From: WTGU01 sp965200925
GTDB taxonomy: Bacteria; Pseudomonadota; Alphaproteobacteria; UBA828
NCBI GenBank assembly: GCA_965200925.1
Contig: OZ241738.1
Span: 930,001 to 994,000, forward strand
DNA: 64,000 nucleotides
Direction: 5' to 3'
Shown: piece by piece, positions 16,928 to 25,974 of the stretch
Layout: each line of letters opens with the position of its first letter
Numbering within the stretch: the stretch's first letter is position 1
The notes under the pieces: generated by a model
Told to the model about the DNA's origin: nothing
Seen by the model: only the letters and a program-made list of their open reading frames with translations
Databases searched by the model: none
Made by a program: the position numbers and the translations under genes

Positions 16928-19297
16928 TCAATATAGGCCGCCGAGCCCGTCGAAGGGAACGGTCTCGCGCGCGGGCGCCCCGGCGCGGCGCTCGCCGTCG
17001 CCCTGCGCGTGGCGCCGCGCCGGCTCGGTGCCGGGGAGGAACGCCTCGACGATGGTCTCGGCGGTCTGCGGGCCGGCAGGCGTGCCGCTGACCCGATCGA
17101 TCCGGACGAAGCGGAGGCCGGCGGGGACGCGGAACGGCACCGCCGGCCGTCCGCGCAGGACCTCGTCCAAAAACGCGCGCACCACCGGGGCGGCGACCTC
17201 GCCGCCCGTTCCCCTGCGGCCCAGCGATTTCGGCCGGTCGAAGCCGATATAGGCCGTGACCACCAGATCGGGCGTGAAGCCGACGAACCAGGCGTCACGG
17301 AATTCGTTGGTGGTGCCGGTCTTGCCGCCGACCGGCTTGCCGATGTCCCTCAGCGCGCGCCCGGTGCCGCGTTGCACCGCCCCTTCCAGCATCGACACCA
17401 CCTGGTAGGCCGTCCTGGGATCGGCGATCGCCTTCCGGCGGTCGGGCAGGACGGGCGGCGGCTGGGCGCGCCATCCGCCCTGCCGGCAGGAATCGCAGTC
17501 GCGTTCGTCGCGGCGATAGACCGTGCCGCCCTGGCGGTCCTGGATGCGTTCCACGAAGGCCGGCGTGATCTGGCGGCCGCCGTTGACGAGCATGGCGTAG
17601 GCGGTTGCCAGTGCGAGCGGCGTCGTCTCCATCGCCCCCAGCGCGGCCGCCGGCAGATGCGGCAGATCGGGGTGCAGCCCGAAGCGCCGGGCGTAATCGG
17701 CTACGGTCGCCGTGCCCAGCGCGCCGGCGATTCGCACGGTCATCAGGTTGCGCGATTCCTCGAGGCCGAGCCGGAGCGTGCTCGGGCCGTAGAACCGCCG
17801 CGTGTAGTTTTCCGGCTTCCATTTGCCGAGGCCTGCGCCCTGGTCGAGCACGAAGGGCGCGTCGAGCACGATGGACGCCGGCGTGTAGCCGTGGTCGAGC
17901 GCCGCCAGATAGACGAACGGCTTGAAGGCGGAGCCCGGCTGGCGACGCGCCTGCGTGGCGCGGTTGAACTCGCTCGATTCGAAATCGAAGCCGCCGACCA
18001 TCGCCAGCACCCGTCCGGTGTGCGGGTCGAGCGCGAGGAGGGCCCCGGAGGCTTCCGGAATCTGGCGGAGCGCGTAGGTGCGGTCCGGGCCTGCCAATGG
18101 CTCCACCAGCACCACGTCGCCCGGCGCAAGTACGGCGTCTGCCGTCTCGCGCGCCCAGGCCAGGCCGCGCAGGCCGATCCGGGCGCGGCCCCCGTCGGCG
18201 AAGCCGATTTCGGCGCCGTCGGTGCCCGCCGCCAGCACCGCGGCGACACGCCAGGAATCGGGAATCGGCGGCAATTCGACCGCGGCCAGCCGCCCTCGCC
18301 AGTCGCCGGCGAGGGCGATTCCGGCGATGGGCCCGCGCCAGCCATGCCGCGTGTCGTATTCCACCAAGCCGGCGCGCAAGGCCCGCTGCGCGGCCGCCTG
18401 CATCGCCGGATCGAGGGTCGTGCGAACGGAAAGCCCCCCTTCGTACAGCGCAGCCTCGCCGTAGCGGTCGTAGAGATGCCGGCGCACTTCCTCCGCGAAA
18501 TAGGGCGCATCGACGAAGGTCTCCGGCGCCCGGGCGCGCGTGAGGAGGGGTGCCAGCATCGCGGCGTGGGCCGCGGCTTCGCTGATCGCGCCGTTCTCGA
18601 CCATCTGGGCCAGAATCCGATCGCGGCGCGCCACCGCCGCCTCGTAACTCCGCGCCGGGTGGTACTTGCTCGGCGCCTTGGGGAGCGCGGCCAGATAGGC
18701 CATTTCGCCCAGAGTGAGTTCGTTGAGCGAGCGGTCGAAATAGTCGAGCGCCGCCGCCGCCACGCCGTAGGAACCGCCGCCGAGATAGATCTCGTTGAGG
18801 TAGAGCTCGAGGATGCGGTCCTTGCTGAAGGCCTCCTCGAGGCGCATCGCGAGGATGGCTTCCTTCATCTTGCGCGAGAACGAGAGCTCGTTCGAGAGCA
18901 GGAAGTTTTTCGCCACCTGCTGTGTCACGGTCGAGGCGCCGACCGGCCGGCGGTCCTGGCCCAGATTGATGAGGTTCTTGACGACCGCGCTCGCCACGCT
19001 GATCGGATCGACTCCGAAATGTTCGTAGAAGGCCTTGTCCTCGGCGGCGAGAAAGGCCTGAACGAGGCGGTGGGGCATCGCCGAAAGCGGCACGAAAAGC
19101 CGCTTCTCGCGCGCGTATTCGGCGAGCAGTCGCCCGTCCCCCGCGTGGACGCGGGTGGCCACCGGGGGTTCGTAGGCGGCAAGCCAAGTGTGGTCCGGGA
19201 GGTCACGGCCGTAGTGGAAGAACGCGAAGGCGATCCCCCCCGCGGCCAGCGCGGCCAGGAGGAACAGGCTCAGGGCGGTGAAGCCGAACGTTCTCAT
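16928..19297 (-). CDS. mrcA: penicillin-binding protein 1A
   Basis: This bifunctional inner-membrane enzyme polymerises glycan strands and cross-links peptides. The 789-residue protein has one N-terminal transmembrane segment (about residues 6-28) and a GT51 glycosyltransferase domain with the catalytic block AAEDKAFYEHFGVD and GASTVTQQVAKN. The transpeptidase domain has SXXK in PGSAFKPF, the SRN motif in EESRNLMTV, and KTG in GGKTGTTNEFRDAWFVG. The C-terminal tail is short and lacks the long extension of some PBP1A proteins. It is transcribed towards prfB and divergently from rne across 413 bp. In many alphaproteobacteria an amidase gene lies between rne and mrcA; none is present here. Confidence 0.95.
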   Translation of the reverse strand: MRTFGFTALSLFLLAALAAGGIAFAFFHYGRDLPDHTWLAAYEPPVATRVHAGDGRLLAEYAREKRLFVPLSAMPHRLVQAFLAAEDKAFYEHFGVDPISVASAVVKNLINLGQDRRPVGASTVTQQVAKNFLLSNELSFSRKMKEAILAMRLEEAFSKDRILELYLNEIYLGGGSYGVAAAALDYFDRSLNELTLGEMAYLAALPKAPSKYHPARSYEAAVARRDRILAQMVENGAISEAAAHAAMLAPLLTRARAPETFVDAPYFAEEVRRHLYDRYGEAALYEGGLSVRTTLDPAMQAAAQRALRAGLVEYDTRHGWRGPIAGIALAGDWRGRLAAVELPPIPDSWRVAAVLAAGTDGAEIGFADGGRARIGLRGLAWARETADAVLAPGDVVLVEPLAGPDRTYALRQIPEASGALLALDPHTGRVLAMVGGFDFESSEFNRATQARRQPGSAFKPFVYLAALDHGYTPASIVLDAPFVLDQGAGLGKWKPENYTRRFYGPSTLRLGLEESRNLMTVRIAGALGTATVADYARRFGLHPDLPHLPAAALGAMETTPLALATAYAMLVNGGRQITPAFVERIQDRQGGTVYRRDERDCDSCRQGGWRAQPPPVLPDRRKAIADPRTAYQVVSMLEGAVQRGTGRALRDIGKPVGGKTGTTNEFRDAWFVGFTPDLVVTAYIGFDRPKSLGRRGTGGEVAAPVVRAFLDEVLRGRPAVPFRVPAGLRFVRIDRVSGTPAGPQTAETIVEAFLPGTEPARRHAQGDGERRAGAPARETVPFDGLGGLY

Positions 19298-19710
19298 CGT
19301 CTCGCCGAGGGACCGTCCTGGGAATCAGGGCGCGCCCCCTACCCTACCATCTGTGCGCGGGAGGCGCCGCTCTCGCCCCCGCATGTTTTCCTTGTTCGCG
19401 CCCCGCGCGGGGTTCTATGATGCGCGCGCGACTCCGCCATCGGATGCGCTGTGGCGAAGGCGCGGCGGGCACGCCGCGTCGTCGTTCGGAAGCGCGCATC
19501 CGGTGGCCTCCGCGCATCGAAAACACGGAACGAACCGATGCGGCAGCCGCCCGCGAGCGGGCTCCCATCCGCCCTGGAACCTCCATCGGCTCGCCGCCTG
19601 CGCGCGGCTGCCCACGGCTTTCGTCCGGCGGGGCGCTGCATGGCATTCACGCACGAGCGACCGCGGACGGCCGCGCCGCTCGCGCACGCTCGAACGGAGA
19701 AGACCAGAGA
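19298..19710. other. 413-bp divergent spacer with the rne leader
   Basis: No frame here looks coding. It holds a plus-strand promoter (19392-19421), giving a predicted untranslated leader of about 280 bases before rne. A long rne leader is typical, because RNase E often controls its own message through cleavage there. No conserved leader hairpin could be assigned by eye. Confidence 0.55.
19392..19421 (+). promoter_or_regulatory. promoter of rne
   Basis: TTGTTC (19392-19397) and TATGAT (19416-19421) are separated by 18 bp. The spacer contains the perfect 12-bp palindrome CCCCGCGCGGGG (19401-19412), a possible operator. Confidence 0.5.
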
Positions 19711-21942
19711 ATGGCCAAACGCATGCTCATCGACGCCAGCCACCCGGAAGAGACCCGCGTGGTGGTGGCGAACGGAACGCGGCTAGAGGAATTCGATTTC
19801 GAATCGGCGGCGCGAAAGCAGCTCAAGGGGAACGTCTATCTCGCCAAGGTGATGCGCGTGGAGCCTTCGCTCCAGGCGGCCTTCGTGGATTACGGCGGCA
19901 ACCGCCACGGCTTCCTTCCCCTCAACGAAATCCACCCGGACTACTACCAGATCCCCGTCGCCGACCGCGAGGCACTCTACGCGGAGCAAGAGGCCGCGGT
20001 GCCGGAGCGGCACCCCGCGGCGCGGGCCGAGGCGGACGCCCCGGAAGCCGAGGAGGCGGAAGACGGCGCCCCGGCCGCCGACGCGCCGGAAGACCCGCCG
20101 GCGGATACGGGCACGCCCGAAGACGCCGATGTGCCGGCGGATTCGGCCCCGCCGGAGAGCGCGGACGAGGCGAAAGACGGGAACGGTGCCGACGCGCCGT
20201 CCGGCGGCGACGTCGAAGATCTGGGCGGTGACGAGATGGACGATCAGGAGCACCGCCGCCTCCAGGCGAGTCGCGACCTGCTCGGCCGCCGCTATCACAT
20301 CCAGGAAGTCATCAAGAAGCGCCAGATCATGCTGGTGCAGGTGGTCAAGGAGGAACGCGGCAACAAGGGCGCGGCCTTGACCACCTACCTGTCCCTCGCC
20401 GGCCGCTACATGGTCTTGATGCCCAACGCGATTCGTGGCGGCGGCATCTCCCGGAAGATCGTCAACGCCGAGGACCGCCGCCGCCTCAAGACGATCGTGA
20501 AGGATCTCGACATCCCTCCCCACATGGCGGCCATCGTGCGCACCGCCGGCCTGTCGCGCTCGCGGGCCGAGCTCAAGCGCGACCTGGAATACCTGCTGCG
20601 CCGCTGGCAGGACATCCGCGAGCTGACCCTCCAATCGACGGCGCCCTGCGTCATCAACGAGGAGGCGAACCTCATTCGCCGTTCGATTCGGGACCTTTAC
20701 ACGCGGGATACCGAGCAGATTCTGATCGAGGGCGACGAGGGCTACCGGACGGCCAAATCGTTCATGAAGATCCTGATCCCGAGCCACACGGCGAAGGTTC
20801 AGCCCTATCGCGACCGCATCCCGCTCTTCGTCCGCTACCAGATCGAGAGCCAGCTCGACTCCATGTACGGCCCGGAAATCCCGCTCAAGTCCGGCGGCTA
20901 TCTGGTGATCGACCCGACCGAGGCCCTGGTCGCGATCGACGTCAATTCGGGGCGGTCCACGCGCGAGCGCAGCGTCGAGGAAACCGCGCTCAAGACCAAC
21001 CTCGAGGCGTCGGAGGAGATCGCGCGCCAGCTCCGCTTGCGGGACTTGGCCGGCCTGATCGTCGTCGACTTCATCGACATGGACGAGAACAGGAACCAGC
21101 GGGCGGTCGAACGCAAGCTCAAGGAGGCGATGCGCAACGACCGCGCCCGCATCCGCATCGGCAGGATCAGCGCCTTCGGGCTTCTGGAACTGTCCCGCCA
21201 GCGGTTACGGCCGAGCCTGCAGGAAGCGAGCATGGAGCGCTGTGCGGGTTGCGGCGGCACCGGCGTCAGGCGCTCGATCGAATCCTCGGCGGTGCATGCG
21301 CTGCGGGCCATCGAGGAAGAGGGCCTGCAAGGGCGGAGCGCGGAAATCGCCGTCCGTATGCCGGCGGCGGTAGCGCTCTACCTGCTGAACCGCAAGCGCC
21401 AGACGCTGGCGGAGATCGAGCGGCGCTACGATTTCGTCGTGCGGTTCCAGCAGGACGACGCGCTCGTCCCCCCGAATTACGCGATCGAACGCATCGAGAC
21501 CCGAGCCGGCCCGGCGGACGAGCCAGCGGCGGGCGGAGAGGCTGCGGCGGAGACGGCCGAGCCGGCCCGCAAGCGGCGGCGGCGCAGGCGCAAACCACGC
21601 GGCGAGGCCCCGGAGGAAGCCGTGGCGGCCGAGCCGGAACGGCCGGAGGGCGCGGACGAGGCCGAGGACGGCAAGGACGCCGATTCGCGCGGCACCAAAC
21701 GCCGCCGTCGCGGGCGCCGCGGCGGGCGCCGCCGGACGGCCAAGCCGCAAGAGGAGACCCCGGCGGAGGCACCAGACGCGGCGCCCGAAGCCCCGCCGGC
21801 CCCCCCGCCTCCCCCCGCCGAAGGCGCGCCCGCCACGGTCGAACCCGCCGCGGCCGAGGTCGCCCCCCCCTCGGCAGAGGTCGAACCCGCCGCTCCCCCG
21901 CGCCGCGGCTGGTGGCAACGCCTGGGGTCCAACCTCGTCTGA
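19711..21942 (+). CDS. rne: ribonuclease E/G family endoribonuclease (RNase E)
   Basis: RNase E is the main endonuclease of mRNA decay and rRNA processing. The 743-residue protein starts with MAKRMLIDASHPEETRVVV and an S1 RNA-binding domain. That domain is interrupted by an acidic, proline/alanine-rich insert (about residues 95-180), as is usual in alphaproteobacteria. The 5'-sensor and DNase I-like domain follow, with catalytic aspartates in VAIDVNSGRST and IVVDFIDMDE. The zinc-link motif CAGCGG is near residue 511. The C-terminal part alternates basic clusters (KRRRRRRKPR, KRRRRGRRGGRRR) with acidic/alanine stretches, as expected for a disordered degradosome scaffold, and ends in PPRRGWWQRL. 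The start follows GGAGAAGACCAGAG. Confidence 0.95.
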   Translation: MAKRMLIDASHPEETRVVVANGTRLEEFDFESAARKQLKGNVYLAKVMRVEPSLQAAFVDYGGNRHGFLPLNEIHPDYYQIPVADREALYAEQEAAVPERHPAARAEADAPEAEEAEDGAPAADAPEDPPADTGTPEDADVPADSAPPESADEAKDGNGADAPSGGDVEDLGGDEMDDQEHRRLQASRDLLGRRYHIQEVIKKRQIMLVQVVKEERGNKGAALTTYLSLAGRYMVLMPNAIRGGGISRKIVNAEDRRRLKTIVKDLDIPPHMAAIVRTAGLSRSRAELKRDLEYLLRRWQDIRELTLQSTAPCVINEEANLIRRSIRDLYTRDTEQILIEGDEGYRTAKSFMKILIPSHTAKVQPYRDRIPLFVRYQIESQLDSMYGPEIPLKSGGYLVIDPTEALVAIDVNSGRSTRERSVEETALKTNLEASEEIARQLRLRDLAGLIVVDFIDMDENRNQRAVERKLKEAMRNDRARIRIGRISAFGLLELSRQRLRPSLQEASMERCAGCGGTGVRRSIESSAVHALRAIEEEGLQGRSAEIAVRMPAAVALYLLNRKRQTLAEIERRYDFVVRFQQDDALVPPNYAIERIETRAGPADEPAAGGEAAAETAEPARKRRRRRRKPRGEAPEEAVAAEPERPEGADEAEDGKDADSRGTKRRRRGRRGGRRRTAKPQEETPAEAPDAAPEAPPAPPPPPAEGAPATVEPAAAEVAPPSAEVEPAAPPRRGWWQRLGSNLV

Positions 21943-21960
21943 TCTCCGGAGCGCGAAGAC

Positions 21961-23112
21961 CTACAGGCCGTGCTTCGCCCAGTGGACGAGGGCGGCGCAG
22001 GCAGCGGTGACCTCCTCGGTCGCTCCGGCATAGGAGAAGCGCACGAAGGAACGGCCGCGGCGGGTGTCGAAATCGATGCCGGGGGTCGCCGCGACGCCGC
22101 ATTCGGCCAGCATCCGCCGGCAGAACGCCTCGCTATCGTCGGTCAAGCCCGAGACGTCGGCATAGGCATAGAAGGCGCCGTCGCAGGGCGCCACCTCGCC
22201 GAACCCGGCCTCCGCCAGCGCCGCCCGCACGATGTCCCGGTTGCGGGCGTAGCGGGCCACGTTCGCCTCCAGCACCGCCCGGTTATCGAAGGCGGCGAGC
22301 GCCGCCCGCTGCGAGAGCGCCGGCGGTGACACGAAAAGGTTCTGGGACAGGCGCTCCACGGGCCGTGCCAGATCCGGCGGGGCGACCATCCAGCCCAGCC
22401 GCCAGCCGGTCATCGAGAAATATTTGGAGAAGCCGTTGATCACGACCGCGCTGTCCGAAAAGGCGGCGATGGTCGCCGCCGGCGCGTCGTAGGCGATGCC
22501 GTGGTAGATCTCGTCCGCGACCACGCGAATCCCCCGGCGCGCGCAGTAGCCGGCGATCTCCTCCAGCGCGGGGCGCGACAGCATCGTCCCCGTCGGGTTG
22601 GAGGGGCTGGCGATGATCAGGCCCTGGATTGGCGCCTCCAGCGCCTCCAGCATGGCGACGGTCGGCTGGAAGCGGGTTTCCGCCGTGACCGCCAGCGCCA
22701 CGGGCGCCACGCCGAGCGCCTGGAGGGTGTTGCGGTAGGCGGGATAACCCGGTTCCGCCAGGGCCACCCGGTCGCCCGCGTCGAAGGCGGCGAGGAAGGC
22801 GAGCAGCAACCCGCCCGACGCGCCGATGGTGACGACCACGCGCTCGGCCGGCAGGGCGAGGCCGTAGCGCTCCGCGTAGAACCGCGCGATGCGCGCCCGC
22901 AGCGCCGCCGTTCCGCACGATTCGGTGTAGCCGATGGCGCCCTCGGCGAGCGCCGCCGCCGCCGCGTCGCGCACCGCCTCGGGCGCGCCCGAGCCGGGCT
23001 CGCCGGCCTCCATGTGAAAAACCCGCGCGCCTCCCGCCGCCCGCACCGTGGCGGCCTTGAGAATCTCCATGGTGAAGAAAGGCGCGACCGCCGAGCGCCG
23101 GGACGCCTTCAT
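21961..23112 (-). CDS. class I/II PLP-dependent aminotransferase
   Basis: This 383-residue protein is a fold-type I aminotransferase of the AspC/AlaA-like group; the substrate cannot be assigned. The N-terminal block VFHMEAGEPGSGAP and GYTES for substrate and phosphate contacts are present. The PLP contacts are SPSNPTGT and VVADEIYHGI, the Schiff-base lysine is in INGFSKYFSMTGWRLGW, and the final substrate arginine lies in RGRSFVRFSYA. The ATG at 23112 was chosen; MEILKA 14 residues later is an alternative. It is 10 bp downstream of the gamma-glutamyltransferase-like gene, so the two are probably co-transcribed. Confidence 0.9.
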   Translation of the reverse strand: MKASRRSAVAPFFTMEILKAATVRAAGGARVFHMEAGEPGSGAPEAVRDAAAAALAEGAIGYTESCGTAALRARIARFYAERYGLALPAERVVVTIGASGGLLLAFLAAFDAGDRVALAEPGYPAYRNTLQALGVAPVALAVTAETRFQPTVAMLEALEAPIQGLIIASPSNPTGTMLSRPALEEIAGYCARRGIRVVADEIYHGIAYDAPAATIAAFSDSAVVINGFSKYFSMTGWRLGWMVAPPDLARPVERLSQNLFVSPPALSQRAALAAFDNRAVLEANVARYARNRDIVRAALAEAGFGEVAPCDGAFYAYADVSGLTDDSEAFCRRMLAECGVAATPGIDFDTRRGRSFVRFSYAGATEEVTAACAALVHWAKHGL

Positions 23113-23122
23113 CCCCGCCCCT

Positions 23123-24583
23123 TCACGACAAGCCGCCCGCCGCCGTCCCGAAGCCGCGCCGATCGCTCTCGATGCGGCAAGTCCCGGGGTTGCGCGGCAG
23201 GCCGCCCGGACAATGGATGGCGTTGACGCGGCCCAGCGCCGGCGCGTCCATAAGCCGGTGGCCGCGCGCTTCCAGGGCCCGCCGCGCCGCCGCGCCGACG
23301 GCGGATTCGACGGCGATACGGCCGTCCGAGCCGCCCACATGGACGCGCGGCGCGTCCAGCGCAGCCCGAAGCGGCCGCTCCGCGTCGAGCAATTCCAGCA
23401 GCGTCGCCGCGAGCGCGCTCGGCGCCGCCTCTCCCCCGCCAGCGCCGGCCGCCAGGAACAGCTGCCCGTTGACGTGGTTCACCAGCAGCGCCGGCGCGAA
23501 GGGGAACGGCCGCTCCGGCGGCGCCGCGAGCACGATTCCCGTCCCCGGTGCGCGCCGCCCGGCGCCGAACAGGCCGCCCGTCGTCAGGCCGCAGACCACG
23601 GCCATGCCCTGCCGGTCGGCCGCGACGAAGCTCGTGGTCGGGGCGGTGCCCGTCGTCCCCCCGGCGGACCCCGCCGCGGCGTCCGCCAGCAGGGAGAGCC
23701 GCTCCGCCTCCGTGGCGTCGCCGTAAGCCGCGCCCGCCCGGCGCCGGAGCGCAACCTCCGCGGCGGCCCCGTCCGGCGTCGTGTGCAGTTCGTGGCTCTC
23801 GAACGGCAACGCGGCGGTTCCTCGCCAGCGCGGGCGGTAGCGGCGGAGCTCGCTCGTATTGAGCGTGCCCCCCGCCTCCGTTACCGCCTGCGCGAAGGCG
23901 CGGGCGAGCCGGCCGTCATGGAAATCGCCGGGTCCGGCGAGGCGGAGCCGGGTGAGGGTTCCGGCCAGCGCCGGCTGGCGCAGCGCCCGGCCTTCCGCGA
24001 TCGGCGCACCGCCGCCCGAGGCCAGGAGCGCACCCGCCCCGCTCGCCCCTCCGGCCGCGGCCGCCGCGTCGCGCGCCAGGGCGCGGGAGGCGGGATGGCC
24101 GAACCGCGCGAGCGCCTCCGCCGGGGCGAGGAGTCGGGACCAGCGCAACCGGCCGTAGCGCGCATGCAGGGCGTACATCCCGCGCACCGTGCCGGGCACG
24201 GCGGTCGCCGCGCCGCCGGCCGGTGCCGGGATCGCCGATCGCGCCGGCAGAAAGTCGAGGGTTTCCACCGCGTCGCCTTCCGCGCCCGGCGCGTAGACCA
24301 GGCATTGCCCGCCGCCGCCGAGGCTCGCCCGCGACGGGTAGGTCACGGCCAGCGTGAAGGTCAACGCCACTGCTGCATCGGCCGCGGAGCCGCCGGCCGC
24401 CAGCACATCGCGGGCGGCGAGCGCCGCGCGCGGCTCGTCCGCGGCGACTCCGCCGACGAAGTGCGTGCCCCTGGAGAGGCCGGGCACGGCGGCCGTCTCC
24501 CCGCTCCCGCAGCCCCAGAGCAGGGCGAGGACGGCGACGCCCGAAAACCACGCCGCGCATTGACGGAACGGCCTGGAAGACAT
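23123..24583 (-). CDS. gamma-glutamyltransferase family protein, probable lipoprotein
   Basis: This 486-residue protein resembles gamma-glutamyltransferases, Ntn hydrolases that self-cleave and transfer or hydrolyse gamma-glutamyl groups. The N-terminus has a hydrophobic segment ending in LALLWGC, a weak lipobox (W at -2). The family block AARDVLAAGGSAADAAVA and SLGGGGQCLVY follow. The cleavage/nucleophile site appears as APTTSFVAADRQGMAV, with Thr as the expected nucleophile. It is shorter than typical enzymes, mostly in the middle, and some substrate-loop residues could not be matched, so activity is uncertain. The gene is divergent from the M48 protease across 25 bp and lies before the aminotransferase. 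Confidence 0.83.
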   Translation of the reverse strand: MSSRPFRQCAAWFSGVAVLALLWGCGSGETAAVPGLSRGTHFVGGVAADEPRAALAARDVLAAGGSAADAAVALTFTLAVTYPSRASLGGGGQCLVYAPGAEGDAVETLDFLPARSAIPAPAGGAATAVPGTVRGMYALHARYGRLRWSRLLAPAEALARFGHPASRALARDAAAAAGGASGAGALLASGGGAPIAEGRALRQPALAGTLTRLRLAGPGDFHDGRLARAFAQAVTEAGGTLNTSELRRYRPRWRGTAALPFESHELHTTPDGAAAEVALRRRAGAAYGDATEAERLSLLADAAAGSAGGTTGTAPTTSFVAADRQGMAVVCGLTTGGLFGAGRRAPGTGIVLAAPPERPFPFAPALLVNHVNGQLFLAAGAGGGEAAPSALAATLLELLDAERPLRAALDAPRVHVGGSDGRIAVESAVGAAARRALEARGHRLMDAPALGRVNAIHCPGGLPRNPGTCRIESDRRGFGTAAGGLS

Positions 24584-24608
24584 AACTGATCCGGGAAGTC
24601 CTGGGAGA

Positions 24609-25967
24609 ATGGCGTTGGCTCTCCGTCTCGCGCGCCCGGCGCTCCTCGTCTGCGCCGCTCTCGTCGTCGCGTCGTCGCTGGCGGCGCCGGCGAAGCCGCA
24701 GGACCTGTCGCTGATCCGCGACGCCGAGATCGAGGATACCATCCGCGCCTATGCCGCGCCACTGTTCGACGCGGCGGGGCTCGGCGCCGGGGCCGTCCGC
24801 GTCCACATCGTGAACGACCGCCGCCTGAACGCTTTCGTGGCCGGCGGCCTCAACCTCTTCGTCACCAGCGGTATGTTGGCGGCCGCAGAGGAGCCCGGCG
24901 AGATCACCGGCGTGATCGCCCACGAGATCGGCCACATCGCCAGCGGCCATCTGATCCGGACTCGCAGCGCCATGGAGGACGCCGCGGCCGGGGCCATCCT
25001 CGGCACCTTGCTGGGCTCGGGCGCCATCCTCGCCGGCGAAGGAGAAGCCGGCAGCGCCCTCATCATGGGCGCCTGGACCATGGCGCGGCAGAACCTGCTG
25101 CGCTACAGCCGGACGCAGGAGCAGGCCGCTGACCAGGCCGCCATCCGCCTGCTCGAAAGCACCGGGCAATCCGCCGAGGGCCTGCTCGCGATGTTCCGCC
25201 GGCTGGAGAACCAAGAGTTTCTCTCCGTCGACCGGCAGGACCCGTATCTTCGCACCCATCCCCTGACCCGCGACCGCATCCGTTTCGTCCGCAACCAAGT
25301 GGAGAAACGGGCCCGGGCCGGCGCGCCGCCCCCGGAGGCGGAGGCGCTCGCCCTGGCGCACCGGCGGATGGTGGCCAAGCTGCGGGGCTTTCTCGATTCG
25401 CCGAAGAAGACGTTGCGTGCCTACCCGCAGAGCGACCAATCGGTCGCCGCCCGCTATGCGCGGGCCATCGCCCTCTACCGCATCCCCGAGATCGACCGCG
25501 CCCTGGTGGAACTGAACGGCCTGCTCGCGGACTTCCCCGACGACCCTTGGTTCCACGAGCTCAAGGGGCAGATCCTGTTCGAGAACGGCCGGATCGCAGC
25601 CGCCGTCGAATCCTACGCGCGCGCGGTGGCGCTCCGGGGCGACTCCGCCCTGCTGCGTTTCGGCCTCGCCCGCGCGCAGCTCGAAACGGGCGATCCCGCC
25701 CTGGCCGAGGCCGCCATCGGCCATCTCGAGGCGGCGACGCGGCTGGAGGAAGGACGCCCCTCCTACTGGCACTTTCTCGGCATCGCGCGGGGCCGGGCCG
25801 GGGACCGCGCGCGCTCCTCCCTGGCCCTGGCCGAAGCCGCCTATCTGCGCGGCCGCATGGCCGAGGCGCGCCACCACGCCCGCGCCGCCGCCAGGGCCCT
25901 GCCCGAGGGAAGCCCCGGCTGGCTCAGAGCCGGAGACATCGCCGCCGCCGCCGGTAAGAGGCAGTGA
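24609..25967 (+). CDS. M48 family metalloprotease with helical-repeat tail (BepA/YfgC-like)
   Basis: This is a periplasmic zinc protease of 452 residues, of a type involved in outer-membrane protein and LPS-assembly quality control. It has a signal peptide (about residues 1-30) and the zinc motif HEIGH (H105, E106, H109). The third ligand is expected in RTQEQAADQAAI. A hydrophobic stretch rich in glycine and alanine lies between them. The C-terminal half (about residues 280-450) shows TPR-like helical repeats (FHELKGQILFENGRIAAAVESYARAV). TGGGAGA precedes the ATG. Its promoter must overlap the start of the divergent gene. Confidence 0.91.
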   Translation: MALALRLARPALLVCAALVVASSLAAPAKPQDLSLIRDAEIEDTIRAYAAPLFDAAGLGAGAVRVHIVNDRRLNAFVAGGLNLFVTSGMLAAAEEPGEITGVIAHEIGHIASGHLIRTRSAMEDAAAGAILGTLLGSGAILAGEGEAGSALIMGAWTMARQNLLRYSRTQEQAADQAAIRLLESTGQSAEGLLAMFRRLENQEFLSVDRQDPYLRTHPLTRDRIRFVRNQVEKRARAGAPPPEAEALALAHRRMVAKLRGFLDSPKKTLRAYPQSDQSVAARYARAIALYRIPEIDRALVELNGLLADFPDDPWFHELKGQILFENGRIAAAVESYARAVALRGDSALLRFGLARAQLETGDPALAEAAIGHLEAATRLEEGRPSYWHFLGIARGRAGDRARSSLALAEAAYLRGRMAEARHHARAAARALPEGSPGWLRAGDIAAAAGKRQ

Positions 25968-25974
25968 CCCGGGG

